Positions 12,418 to 23,514 of a stretch of DNA of 64,000 bases are shown piece by piece (positions within the stretch are counted from its first letter, which is position 1; every line of letters begins with the position of its first letter). The stretch comes from Amoebophrya sp. A120 (lineage: Eukaryota; Sar; Dinophyceae; Syndiniales; Amoebophryaceae): NCBI GenBank assembly GCA_905178155.1, contig CAJINV010000006.1, forward strand, positions 2,297,700-2,361,699. Direction: 5' to 3'. The translations under genes and the position numbers were made by a program. The notes beneath the pieces were generated by a model that worked only from the letters and a program-made list of their open reading frames with translations, was not told where the DNA came from and searched no databases.

Positions 12418-13029
12418 TTTCAAGTCGAAAGCGGATTTAGGATTCTGCTTTAATGTTGAGTACTCAACAGGGTTTTCCGAACAAAAAAGGCCAAAAAGAA
12501 AAACTTCTTGTTTGAGTATATATAAAAAGCCTACAACTTACAACGGGGGAGAAAGCCACAATATAGAGAAAGGCGATCCGGAAGAACGTAACGGTAACAT
12601 ACAGCCCATGACCATGGAGTTTGATCGGGAAAACGTCGCGCAGAAAGGGTTCCGAGTCGATCTTTCCATCCTACTCCAATTGATGTACAAGCTCTTCGTT
12701 GACAACACGCGACGAAGGGCAGATCACTTGTCGACGAAGCGAGTAATACGAGAAGATGAAGATCTTGATAGAGCAGGATCTGCTGGTGCGATCATTTACT
12801 CATGTAGTACATGTAGTGGTCGGCGCTCCATGGAGAAGCGAACTTCAATCGAAAGCAGCCAACGAGAACGATGACACGACTCCTACAACTCGGAGGTTTG
12901 TTCATCACCATTGATCACCATCACATCGACGGTGGAAACGAACAACAATAACTGATGGAAAGAAGATCGCAACGGCAAATGTCGAGAGCCACGCGAGTGA
13001 GTATGAACAACATGAACGGGTGAGGAGCT

Positions 13030-14890
13030 ACGTAGCATTTTCACGCAAGTCGCTTTGTTTCCCGGCGACAGAAAGTAAGGGGTCCGCCCCGCCTGGCGAG
13101 CAGCTCCACCGCCACCAGTAGCAGCTTATTGGAAAAGGCGGCGCCACTCCTCCTGGGCCCTCGTCTGGGTACGATCCATCGATACGAAGCGCGGCGCGCC
13201 ATCCTGCAGCGGGATGCGCCCCCGGGCCCCCACGGAGGGGTGCGTCCCTGCCAACATGCGACAGGCGCGCGGGGGCGCAGAATTGAGGGCGGCAAGCCTA
13301 GTCCCGGCTTCGCTTCTGCTGGGTTGCGGAACGAAGGAACGAGGCAAAAAGCACCCCAAGGCACTGATGCATGCGACACCGACCACCGGAATGAATGAAA
13401 GGGGCCAGGCAGGTCCGGGCGGCAGGCTGCGTCCCTCCCGCCCTCCGTTCCTTCTGGTCCGCGCCCTGCGCCGGGGGGGTGCCGGAACCTGCAGCCAGCA
13501 GGCCGCCGCCCCCCGTCCGGCGCCACCGCCCCCCCCGAGCCGCGTCGCCTTTGGCCACGGTCGGGGGGGTGGCGCGCTAAAAATGGCGAGTGGGCGGCCA
13601 TGGCCCACCAACATCAACCCAACCGCCTCGGCGCGCCGGCTTTGGAGTTTTTGCGGAGGGCCGGCCGATTGTCGCGGCCGGCGGGCCGGCGCAATGGCCC
13701 GGCGGCCGCGCCAACCAGGCAGGGAAAGGGCCAAAGGGCGCGCCAGCCTTCTTCGATCAGGAACTGACTGTCCTTGCAGGGGACGGCAGACCAGCCTTCT
13801 TCGACCCGCGATACCTTCGCCAGAGACTCGATTTCCTTCATCATCGCGGGCGGCAAGATTTTGCTCGATTGGGAAAGGAGAAGCGAACTGATTTGGGTAG
13901 GATCCTTCCATCCGGGGTCACGATAAGCGGTCAGGTCGGGGTGGACCAGGATCTTGGGCATCACCGTGCCGAGCGAGCCCGACAAAGTCACCGGAACACT
14001 CACCCATTGCAAGCGCGGCGAGGGAAATTCCTTCAGTCGAGTCATTCCAGACCCGGGAGAGACGTTCCACGTTCGTTTCCTTCAGCATGCGGATGTGGGA
14101 CAGGCCCGGATCCACCGCAGGCACCGTCTCCTCTGTCTTCGTCGTTCCTCTGGCGTTTAGCAGCACCTGACGAGCCTTGTGCGTGCATCTTATCGCTTAG
14201 CTCTTTGTAGTATATGATCGTCAATCCATGACCTGGACGGGGCCACCAATGGGCTTGCCCCCCGGGCGGGGCTGCGCCCGCGCTTGGCCGGGCGGCCAAT
14301 GACCCCACCGGCCCGCGCGTGGGCGGCGGATGCACAGCGGCCCCCTCGGGTGCGGGCGCAGTCGGCCAGAGCAGCATCCCCGCGGCTTGGTTTTGCGATT
14401 GGGCGCGGTAGTTCGGTCCGCGGGCGGCGAACAAACCCCCGGCGTTTTGGCAGGAGGGCCCGCCGCGCCTCCTCAATGCATTGCCGGAACTTCTTCTGGA
14501 AGTGCGGACCGTTGTCGCACCGTGCCCGCCGGTAGCAAGCCTGAACCCGCCGGGGCAAAGGCGTCGCGGATGCCTGCAAAGAAGGGGGCGGGCCACGAAA
14601 CCGGCGCGGGCGCAGGGCATTGGCGTCAATGCCAATAAATAAGGGCCGGCGACGCAGCCTCCGCTTCCTTCCAGGCCCGGCTTCGCGCGCTAGCCTGTCG
14701 GCCTGGCGGCCCCGCCAAACATGGGGCCAAAGATCCATCTACCACCCGAATGCACAAGCGCCACTCCGGTGTCTGCCCGTCAAAAATCCGCCAGGGCTTC
14801 GTCTCGCCCAGGCCCGCCGTCCCTCTCTCTGCTAGACACGGAGCGCGCCCCGGGTTATTCTGCTAGAGCCTGAGGTCGTACGAACTGCAT
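13030..14890. other. GC-rich island with decayed coding fragments
   Basis: This stretch is strikingly richer in G+C than everything around it (runs such as ggccggcgggccggcgcaat) and has none of the introner words. On the minus strand two overlapping frames look like pieces of one broken protein: 14166-13918 (DPGLSHIRMLKETNVERLSR) and 14045-13614 (VMPKILVHPDLTAYRDPGW). No family recognised and no clear terminal repeats. Candidate transferred, host-derived or retroposed DNA. The flanks (12418-13029 and 14891-15324) are ordinary intergenic sequence. Confidence 0.6.
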
Positions 14891-15324
14891 CCGCTCCTTG
14901 TGAACGCGTCACGAACAACTCAAAAAGAAATTCTCAAGCAAACCACGACCAGAGACTACTGCTCGCAGCTTGACGGGAACACACAGAAGCTCCTCAAAGA
15001 ACGACCTGGGGGCTTCCTTGCGCTTGGTTCATTTATTGTGTCATACTACTTGATGTCGAAGACTTCTTGTTGGTGTTATGTATATGATTCTACAGTGTTC
15101 GTGAACGTCGTGCAAAAATGAAAATCTTGATAAAGTAATGTAAGTAAAAGCGTTCCTGTTTGAAATAAATGACGATCTCAAACCTGCATAATAGTGTACA
15201 TCTTCAAAACCTCTGACTGGTACTAGACGAAACAACAGCTTGCCAATGTAATTTCGCAGTCAGATAACTTCCTCTAGCTTCTCTACCCCAAAAAGTCGCA
15301 GAGCCTCGAATAAAAGTGCAACCG

Positions 15325-18300
15325 TTAAGAACCCGAGCTGCGGGGCACGTGACCCATAATACTGTCCTCCATCGCTGCACCGGGACCGGTTGTTGCTGTC
15401 GGATCATACTTCGATGACGACATAACCGCACTACTAATCGGTGATCCCTTGGCACCAGGAGTTCCTTCGTCTCCAGTTGTATCGGAGTTCTCCTCGTCCT
15501 CGTCGGGTATAATGGTCGCATTTAGAAGAAGACTTTCACTTACCCCGCCCGCCACTCCTTCTGCCGGAGATCCCTGAAGACCTGCCGTTCGAGCAGCCAA
15601 AGGATTTCTACTCAGCAACGCGTCGTGGTTCGAGGGTAAGGACCGCACGGAATGATCTTTGGCGCCTCTGCTCAGCAATCCTGAGGCTTTGCTTTGTTCT
15701 TCATCATCTGGCGACGGACCTGCAGCTGCCAGTTGAGCCGTGTGGGCTCTCTGATCTCTACTGTTGGCACTAGCCCCAGCAGCAGCACCAGCAGGAGCTA
15801 GTACAGCTCCGTCTTTTTTACTCATCTTCTGCGAAGTAGCCGATTTGGATGATTTTCTAGCAGGAGCCGCCGGGTCGACGTTCGCAGCTGCTGCTTCATC
15901 TCCCTTCTTTGATAGGCAGCACCCGATGCAAAAAATCACGGCCAGGAGTACGGTGGCGGCGAAGACGATGTCGGGCCAATATTTCTGGAAAAACCCAGCG
16001 CCAGCCTCGTCCTCGTTTACAACCGGGGGGGCCTCGCCCGGTGCCACCCATTGGCAGCATTGGAAATCTATATCTAATGGGTAGAGGTCTTCAAATATTA
16101 AACTGGTGTCCGTTGATGTGCTGTTTTCTACTTCTGCACTTGCAGCTCCATCACTTATTTGTCGAGCTATCTTCACCCGCTTCGCTTCGTTGCAAGGGAC
16201 TTTGCCGACGCCGTGGTTTTTGAATCCAGTAGTGATCACAGCCTCGTCGGCATTTTTGGCGAGGGTTGTGCTGCTGTCCTGTGAGGACGTCGTTAAACCG
16301 GCTAGGAAGTTCGACGTTGCCCCATATGTAGTACTACTATCCGCGAAGAACGTGGAGTTCTTCGTGCCTAGGAAGTAAAGCAGCGACGCGTAGCTGTCCC
16401 ACCGAATCCCGATTTTGTCCGGAGAAACAGAAGTCTGGTGCTCCTCCGGAAGCAACACTGTGACGCTCGCCTCCATTGCATTTTTCGTCGCCTGAATCGG
16501 GTAGTCGTGCGAGCTACAGTAGGTGTTAATTGGTCCACACCGGGGTAGGTCGTCGATGCTGGGAAGCGTTGTGACTTTGTTCATCGTAGTAGAAGTTCTT
16601 GTCTGATGCAGATATGTAGTTGTGGCAGTTCTCCTCTTCTTTCCGCTCCTTCGTGAAGCAGAGAAAGAACTTTTGGAAAATAACACTTTCTCGAGGAACG
16701 ACACGGCAGTGGATAAAGAAGCTCCTGCAGCAGCCTCAAGGCCATCATCTTCCGCCAGATCCTCTTCCCCCTCGTACTCCGCCGCGCCAACCGCGTTGGC
16801 GCAGTACCCCTGCGCCTCAATCTGCGTCACGAACGTGCAACACGGTCCGAGCTGTATGGCGTGCTCAGATGTGACAATCTCAAAGGTTACAACTTAATCT
16901 GGCTTCTGTATTGCATGACGAGCATGACAGACTCGCAGAGCGTTCCACTTTCTCCAATACAAATTTCGCCAGGTTGTAGTGCGGTTTGGGACAACTCGGG
17001 AACTTGTCATGCGCAATCCTGTGCGAGTAGGAGTACGCTAGATCATGTACTCTTGCATCACAGATTTCCATTATTCTACTTATTTTTATTGTAACGCTTG
17101 AGATTGCAACAGCTGAGCAGGTCATAAGCTGTGCGCAGGGCTTCTGGAACTTCGCGGCACTGCAATCCGTGTTGCTGCATTCGTGTTTTATCGTTCCGGT
17201 GGTTTGGTTTTTCACCACCTCACAAACCCCCGGGAGCATCTCGGGGAGGTGGGCTAGGGGATCGGCTTCTTGTGGGTTGTCGTCGGTTAGAACTTCCGTC
17301 GCCTTGGCATTTGTCCCGCCTTCGTCTTCCGGTGCACTCGTGCTTGTACTGCTACTAGATGTTGTACTGCTCTGAAGCCCCTTGAACAAATACTCAAAAA
17401 TTTCCACGAAGTCAGTCGTTCTACTCTTGATGTTGGAGTTCCCACTCGTCGTCTCATCATCATCATCATCATCATTTCCAGGAGCTGGCGTTGTACTGCC
17501 GCCGTCGCCGTCGTTGTCCACCACAGAAGTCACGTCTTTCAACAGTTCTCTCAACACTGGATCCCCTGTCGCGATCTCGTCCAGGTGGAGCGCGTCGTTT
17601 AAAATTTTCTAGTATCAAATGCAAACATGTCTGGGTCTGGAAGAATGCAACGTTTGTCATGCTTGTCTGGCATGACTGAAGAGTTTGTGATGCGTGTCCA
17701 AGAAGAGACGCTTTTGCGCCGCCATGCCAAAACGCAGCTCGTCATGCGGAAAACGCAACACGAAACCGCGCAAATATTTCTCATGCTTGGCTGTGCATGT
17801 CAGAGCACTTACTATTCACAACCCAGCATTACAAGTTTCCAGACCCAGACATTTTTCAATGCATATCTCCACGGTCTCCACCGGTTCGATTTTCGCAAAG
17901 ATCTCGCTCAACTCCTGAACGGGGCTTGATGTTCCACATCTTCCTGTGCAAAAGTATCGTACTCGTAGTAATCGCAATCATGCATTACAAATTTCTTTCT
18001 CAAGGCAAATCGGCATTACAAATTTAATTTGTAATGCTGGGCTAATTTGTAATGCAATTTTTACTAGTACGATGCTTTTGCAGTTCATATTCCAAAAGTT
18101 TTGACAACAACGTCGTACAATACTCTTTTCAAGTGCTCAATCGACGCCGCGGAAAGAATAGCACCTTCGTCGATCGACGACATCGATATCCTCTGCAAAA
18201 GTATCGCACTCGTAGCAATCGTAAACATGCATTACAAATCTCCTTCTTCAAGTAAATTCGCACTACAAATTCCATATTTCATGCTGAGGGGATTTGTCAT

Positions 18301-21300
18301 GCGAAGATTTCTATTAGTACGATGCTTTTGCACTTGATAATCGAAAAATCCTGCTTACTCAATTCGACCGCAAACTGGGTCAACTTAGCAAGTTCTGCTG
18401 GGGTTAAACTCTGCGTAAGTTTGTCCAGGTCAACCCAGAAATTATCGGCGAGTTTTACCAGAGTTGTTGGAGTTGTGGGGATCGATGTTGGTGTCGTGGT
18501 GGTAACCGTGACAACTGAAACTGTGGTTGTCGTGGTGGTCGTGGTCGTACTCGTTGGGACGCAGTACCCCAGTGGAGGTGATGTGGTAGAAGTTGGAGTA
18601 AGTTCTTGTGTGCTAGTACTGGTAATTTGTGGCGGCACCGCCAAGGCTTGATGTTCCACCGGTGGCACAGGCAGAGACCCGGCTGTCGTGATGAGATCCG
18701 GGTCCTGGCGCGTGCGGTGAAGGCTTGCATCGTCAGGATCATCAGACGAGGTCGTTACACTTTCACCTTGCACAACTTCCGTCGTGTAGTGAAGGCGGTA
18801 TTCACTTTCTTGTCGTGATGAAAGATGACGATGAGTCTCCTGTTTTGAAGATGTTGCGAAGATGTTTGTGTTCATACTTTCGCGGTTGTTCGACGTTCGT
18901 GCTAGAAAGGAAGACGAGGAACGACCTGAAGATGAACTATGCGCGGACGAGGACTGCGTGGGCGAAGATGTAGTCCCCTGCTCTCCTGCACTGCCGCTGT
19001 CCCCCACCACGACCTCTGGTGCGAAACAGCAAATTTTCAACTGGTCCGCCAAATTACTCTCATTCCTCGCGACGTCAAGAGGAATCGTTGCGTTTTTTTT
19101 CGTGAAGAATTCAGTCGTGTAATTGACTCCCGGTGCGACGGCGCCGAAGTTGGACACGTCATAATGCTCCATCACCGACCCGCACAAATTTTCGTGGCAT
19201 TTCTGTTCCATACCCGGCCAGTTTCGGCAGGACAAGATTGTGGGTGCAACGGTTGTGGTGGTGGAGGTGGTAGTAGTGGTATATGTCGTGGTCGTGGTCG
19301 TTGTTGTCAGTGCTGCGAGCAAATCTGGGTATCTATCATTTTCTGTCGTGATTTCGTCGGTGAAGAGGGGGATGTTGTATCCACAATAAATTTCCCGTAC
19401 ACGTACAAATGCAGTCGCTGCATGACAAAACTTGCCTTCAGTCCTAGTCTAGCATCACAAGTTGGACACTGCAAGTTAGCGAAATTTGTCATGCATTTTG
19501 TACATGTACGGGAAATTTGTATTGCATATGTTGTACTGGTTCGCAACGTAAATGATTTGAACCACCGCTTGGTCCAAACTGTGTAGTAGTTGTTGATCAT
19601 GTTGTAGTATCCTGTGCAAAAGTATCGTACTCGTATGAATGGCAGTCTTGCATTACAGATCCACCATTTTACCTCAATCAGAATTACAAATTCCATTTTT
19701 CCTTTTGCAAAAATTTGTCATGCTATTTGTACTAGTACGATAGTTTTGCAATGCATATGTAGTAGCACAGAATTTGAACCTGTATCCTCGTCGTCGTCCG
19801 AATCTCCTGGTCCTGTCGCAAGAACTACTTCCCTCCCCTCAAACAGCACATCTGTCAATCCCCAGGAGGCAATATCAAATGCAAAAGTGTCTGGGTCTGG
19901 GAGATTCTGAGACTTGTCATGCACGTTTTGCATGAGCCATGACGTCTGTGAAAGATGCATGCCGTAGCGTCACAGATTTTTCGAGGGGTTCTTGATGCCT
20001 ATTTCGCATGACAAATGCCCTATCCGCGAGCGTAGCAAAAATTAGAATTACATTCCCTTTGCTACTCATGCAATACAAATTTTTTTGGAATCCAAATGCA
20101 GCATCACAAGTTGGATTCTTCCAGACCCAGACATTTTTTCATTTGATAGGCAAAGTCTGTCTCCGCTCTCAAATCCGCACTTGCAAACACCGGCCACAAC
20201 ACCTTCCTCAAAGCCGCCGCGTTCGGCAACTGCAAGTCGCGGATCGCAAGTTCGAGGGAGTGGAATTGCCGCTCGCTTTTTTTCCTTGCGTCCAAAAACC
20301 AGGACAGGTTGATCGACGTCGTCTGCACATGTAGTTGATCAGCACCAGGGACGACGTCGAGAGATGATGATGATGATGAAAACGCCGATTCATATGAGGC
20401 CAAGTTCAATCCCAATTCCACAAACTTCTGTTGCAAAAAGCTCTTGTTTTCGTACTCCGGAGCGTCGGTCTTGTTGTCCCGTAAGGCTATTTCTTCTGCG
20501 GCGAAGGAAATTCCGTACGCCGATTTCTCCGCGAAGGGCTCCACGATTTCCAACGGGTGATGCAAATGCTTCCACAACTCTACTCGGTCGGTTAGGAGGG
20601 ACTGGAAGAACGCGGTTTCGACGTTTGATGTTGCGTTGGCGATGTGGCAAATCCCGAAGCTTGCCGGGATGCCCGATGGGATCTCCAGGCTCTTCTCCGC
20701 AAGGGTTAACTGTTGTAGGTAGGTTACGAGCAATTGTTTTAAATCGAACACAGTTTTGTTCCTGAGCTCCCTGTGCGAAAGCTCGGCGAAAGCTACGTGC
20801 TCGAACGTGGACTCCCGCTCCCGCCGTTCCAGTGGCGTCAGCCGTCCGTAGCTGTCTGTTTGGGGGGCGTTTTGTTGCGCGAGTTCTTCACCCGTCATGC
20901 CGTACACGCACTGCTCCAGCTTCGACTTCGACGCGCCGTCGTACTTCAGCGAGAAATAAGGGGATTCTTGTCCTGCGTCGCTCAACACGCCTTCTTCAAA
21001 ATCGAAGTTCAACATAATTTTCCCCTGCTCAGCCTCCGCCTCGACATACCTCGAGTGCGCCTTTTCCTGCACTTCCGGGCGCACTTCTAGCAGCCACTTC
21101 TTTAACCCTGGGTCCATTCGCGCAAATGGGGGGGCAACGCCGGAAATCGAATGCTTTATGTGATCCCCCTTCTCCAGCTTATTCACAAGCGCCAGCTTCT
21201 TCCGAATGTCGTCCCAGGTTTGCACTTTCTCCGCCTGGGTGGTGATTGCGTCTTCCAGAAGTTTGAAAGCCGCGACCTGTCGCTGCAGCCAAGTCAAGGA

Positions 21301-22359
21301 GGAGTCGTCGTGGTCACTTTCATTTTGTGCTTGTCCTTGTTCCTCTCCAGATTGTCTTAAAAGAAACTCCTCTACCAGGTCATGCACTTCGTCTTTGTGT
21401 GTTTCCGATTCCGACCCTTCTGCCGTCAAACTGATTCTCGTTAAAGCCGGAAAACTGGTCTGGTTCAGAAGAAGTGCTGCTTGATGTTGTGCTTCTTCAA
21501 CAGGATTCCCGCCGAGGAGGACCACACCATGGGAAGTAGTAGTAGTAGTTGTCGTCGCCAACAGCTGTTCCGAAGCCACGCAGTGGGACAGGAGCTTGGC
21601 CACGAGCACGGGCTCCAACAGCTCGAGTTCTTCATCTGTGAAAGTACTGTCTAACACGCCTGATGAAGAGGCAATAGTACTACTTCCGTCAGCTACAGGC
21701 GGGTTTGGTGCCACGACCACGTCTCCATCCTCCCCCGGGCAGTTTTTTGTCTCGCGGATGTAGGAGTGCAGCGAGGGGCAGTAGATCAGAGAGGACTTGC
21801 TCTCGACTACTTCCAGTAGCGAAGAGGTTGAGGTAGAAGTAGTACTTGTTCTAGTTGATGTACTGGATTGAAACTGCACGGCAGCTCCAGCTGCTTGTTC
21901 TTGTTGCTCTTGTTCATCTACATCTTCTACTTCTCGCGGCCCACGATCATGTGTGGAGTGTGCTAGTCGTTCATGTTCTGTTCTGGAGGTTTGAGTAGTG
22001 GATCTTCTTCCGCGAAGGAGCGAGCGGTTGTCTACTGCGGTGTTAATGTTATGCTCATGTCTATGAGAAGGCGTCGTGGTGGTCCTCCTGCTTCGGATCC
22101 TAGTGCTAGTTCGTGCGGCCTCCACAAGTCGAAGTCCCGTGAGCGAGCTGCTCTTTCCATTATTTTCGACGGAGGAAGCAGGAGCATCCCTCTGTTGCTG
22201 GCCACCCGCGCAAAAAGAAAGAAATACTGCTGAAGACGAGTTGTAGGTTAACCAACCGCAGGTGGCGGTGAAGATGCGAGTATAATGATCATCTTCCAGG
22301 CCGCTGAGGCCGACCAGCAGCAAGCGCTGAAACACGGTATTGACCTTGGGCACGACCAT
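15325..22359 (-). CDS. Large Thr-rich single-pass membrane protein
   Basis: Starts at ATG 22359 and stops at 15325. Exons: 22359-20149, 19872-19758, 19607-19529, 19377-18340, 18186-18090, 17936-17866, 17612-about 17116 and about 16865-15325. Six introner junctions rejoin in frame; the seventh (near 16866 and 17115) is not resolved to the base. The first exon gives about 735 residues with many Ser/Thr/Glu and no known domain; a hydrophobic Cys-containing stretch lies near its N-terminus. Exon 4 has two poly-Thr mucin-like tracts around a Cys cluster (LSCRNWPGMEQKC, KICCFAPE). The last exon opens with GPCCTFVTQIEAQGYC, has QCCQWV just before one membrane helix (DIVFAATVLLAVIFCIGCCL), and ends in a Ser/Ala-rich probable cytoplasmic tail. 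CCTF and CC[EQ][FW] motifs are shared with the 29-39 kb gene. Likely a heavily O-glycosylated surface protein; function unknown. Confidence 0.8.
16866..17115. mobile_element. Introner, family E relative, ends unresolved
   Basis: Inverted repeat CAATCTCAAAGGTTACAA / TTGTAACGCTTGAGATTG encloses about 250 bp with the common internal words. TAT...ATA ends and a clean 5-bp TSD are not visible, and the tested cuts leave the frame off by one. The ends are good to about 10 bp. Confidence 0.6.
17613..17865. mobile_element. Introner family B
   Basis: TATCAAATGCAAACATGTCT to CATTTTTCAATGCATA; decayed TSD tctag/tctcc. Frame kept (ETVEKILNDAL). Confidence 0.85.
17937..18089. mobile_element. Introner family A
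   Basis: First base mutated (CATCTTCCTGTGCAAAAG), right end CTTTTGCAGTTCATA; TSD ttcca. Frame kept (KTFGTSSPVQ). Confidence 0.9.
18187..18339. mobile_element. Introner family A
   Basis: TATCCTCTGCAAAAGTATCG to GATGCTTTTGCACTTGATA; TSD atcga. Frame kept (KQDFSMSSID). Confidence 0.9.
19378..19528. mobile_element. Introner, rare family H
   Basis: Own inverted repeat AATTTCCCGTACACGTACAA; ends TATCCACAAT and ATTGCATA; TSD tgttg exact. Removal joins VANQYN to IPLFTDE in frame. Only copy in the window. Confidence 0.85.
19608..19757. mobile_element. Introner family A
   Basis: TATCCTGTGCAAAAGTATCG to CGATAGTTTTGCAATGCATA; TSD tgtag. Frame kept (NSVLLQHDQQ). Confidence 0.9.
19873..20148. mobile_element. 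Introner family B
   Basis: TATCAAATGCAAAAGTGTCT to TTTTTTCATTTGATA; TSD ggcaa. Frame kept (ETDFASWGLT). Near-copy of 9510-9775. Confidence 0.95.
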
Positions 22360-23514
22360 CTGCCAATAGAAAAGTTAAAGTTTTCAGTAGCAAGGACTTG
22401 TAGCAAACAATCGTAGTGCCCGTGGCTGCTCGAGTAGATCAACACGGCCAGCAATAAACGGTCGTGGTTTAATAGCAAGCAAAAGACGATCTTGGTTGAG
22501 TACAAGACCTCTATCTAAAGAGGGTTAAGGAGGAAGATAAATGGTCGTTTCCTGTGCTGACAATGGATGGGAATGTGTATTACACACGAAGACGAACAAG
22601 AAGCCAATACGAATTTAGGACAGGCGGTGCGCCGCACGACTAAGATATCATGACTTTTTCAAGCCAACGACGTTTCATGACTCAGGTTTTAATGATAGCA
22701 CGACTTTTGCCACGACGGACGCTGACAGGAGCAGGACGAGATGTGATACTAGACGTAATTGGCAGTAGTTAGAATCTGTCACATTTAGTACTTATTTATT
22801 GATTTCCTTACACTAGAAGTAGAATGAACGAACGAGAAACGACGAGGACGTTGCAGCGGCACGAGCGCAGTAGAGGACGAAACAGAGACGACGGTTGACG
22901 GCAATACAATACAATCAGTCACTACGGCTCCGTGGTCTTCGCTGTAATTATCCAATAGAATTGTTACGACGCTTTCAACAACGGACTTTGAGCGAACATC
23001 GAATGCCGGAGGGATTTTCGGCTTGTAACCTGTACAACTCGGTCTTCTCCCAGTGCGAGCTCCTTGGGTTTCGCCTTGGCTTTTCCTTTTGAAGTGAAAA
23101 TCATAAATTCGTTGACTGAACAAGAGATGTGCGAGGAAAAAAAACGTGCATTGTTTTTTGAAAAAAATCGACGCAGGTGGTGAACAACCAATTGCGCAGG
23201 TATTCGAGTTGAGTTGAAGCCGTCCTGCCTGGCAAATCGACACATAATTCTCTATCCCAAATTGATTCTTCATCACGCCAAAACGTCGTGAAACACCGTC
23301 AAAACCGCGTATGCACTGCACATATGTCTGCGTTTGGAAAGAAGATGATGCGAGGTGGATTTGTATTCCTGATTTATTCTGCAAAGAATCGGCGCCCCGT
23401 CGAGGAAGAAGACCAAATACGAAATTCACAGCTTTATTTCATGCACTACCACTACACGACACGAGATGACTGATCCTCGTGTCGGAGAGAAGATCGTGAC
23501 TACACACGACATAC
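22360..23514. other. Intergenic, one weak open frame
   Basis: Contains a 214-codon minus-strand frame (23429-22785) without recognisable domain and with ordinary intergenic composition; I do not call it. A lone family B-like end (ATATGTCTGCGTTTGGAAAG, near 23322) suggests introner debris. Confidence 0.5.

Noticed and set aside
12511-12530. TATATATAAAA upstream of the myosin start as a TATA box
   Set aside because: A single AT-rich match with no second example upstream of the other genes; dinoflagellate-type promoters are not known to rely on it.
14178-14220. Faint resemblance of ATCGCTTAGCTCTTTGTAGT to the 5' part of U2 snRNA
   Set aside because: Too short, the branch-binding region does not match, and there is no Sm site.
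22785-23429. Minus-strand 214-codon frame
   Set aside because: No recognisable domain; it runs through a piece resembling an introner end and lies in spacer-like sequence.
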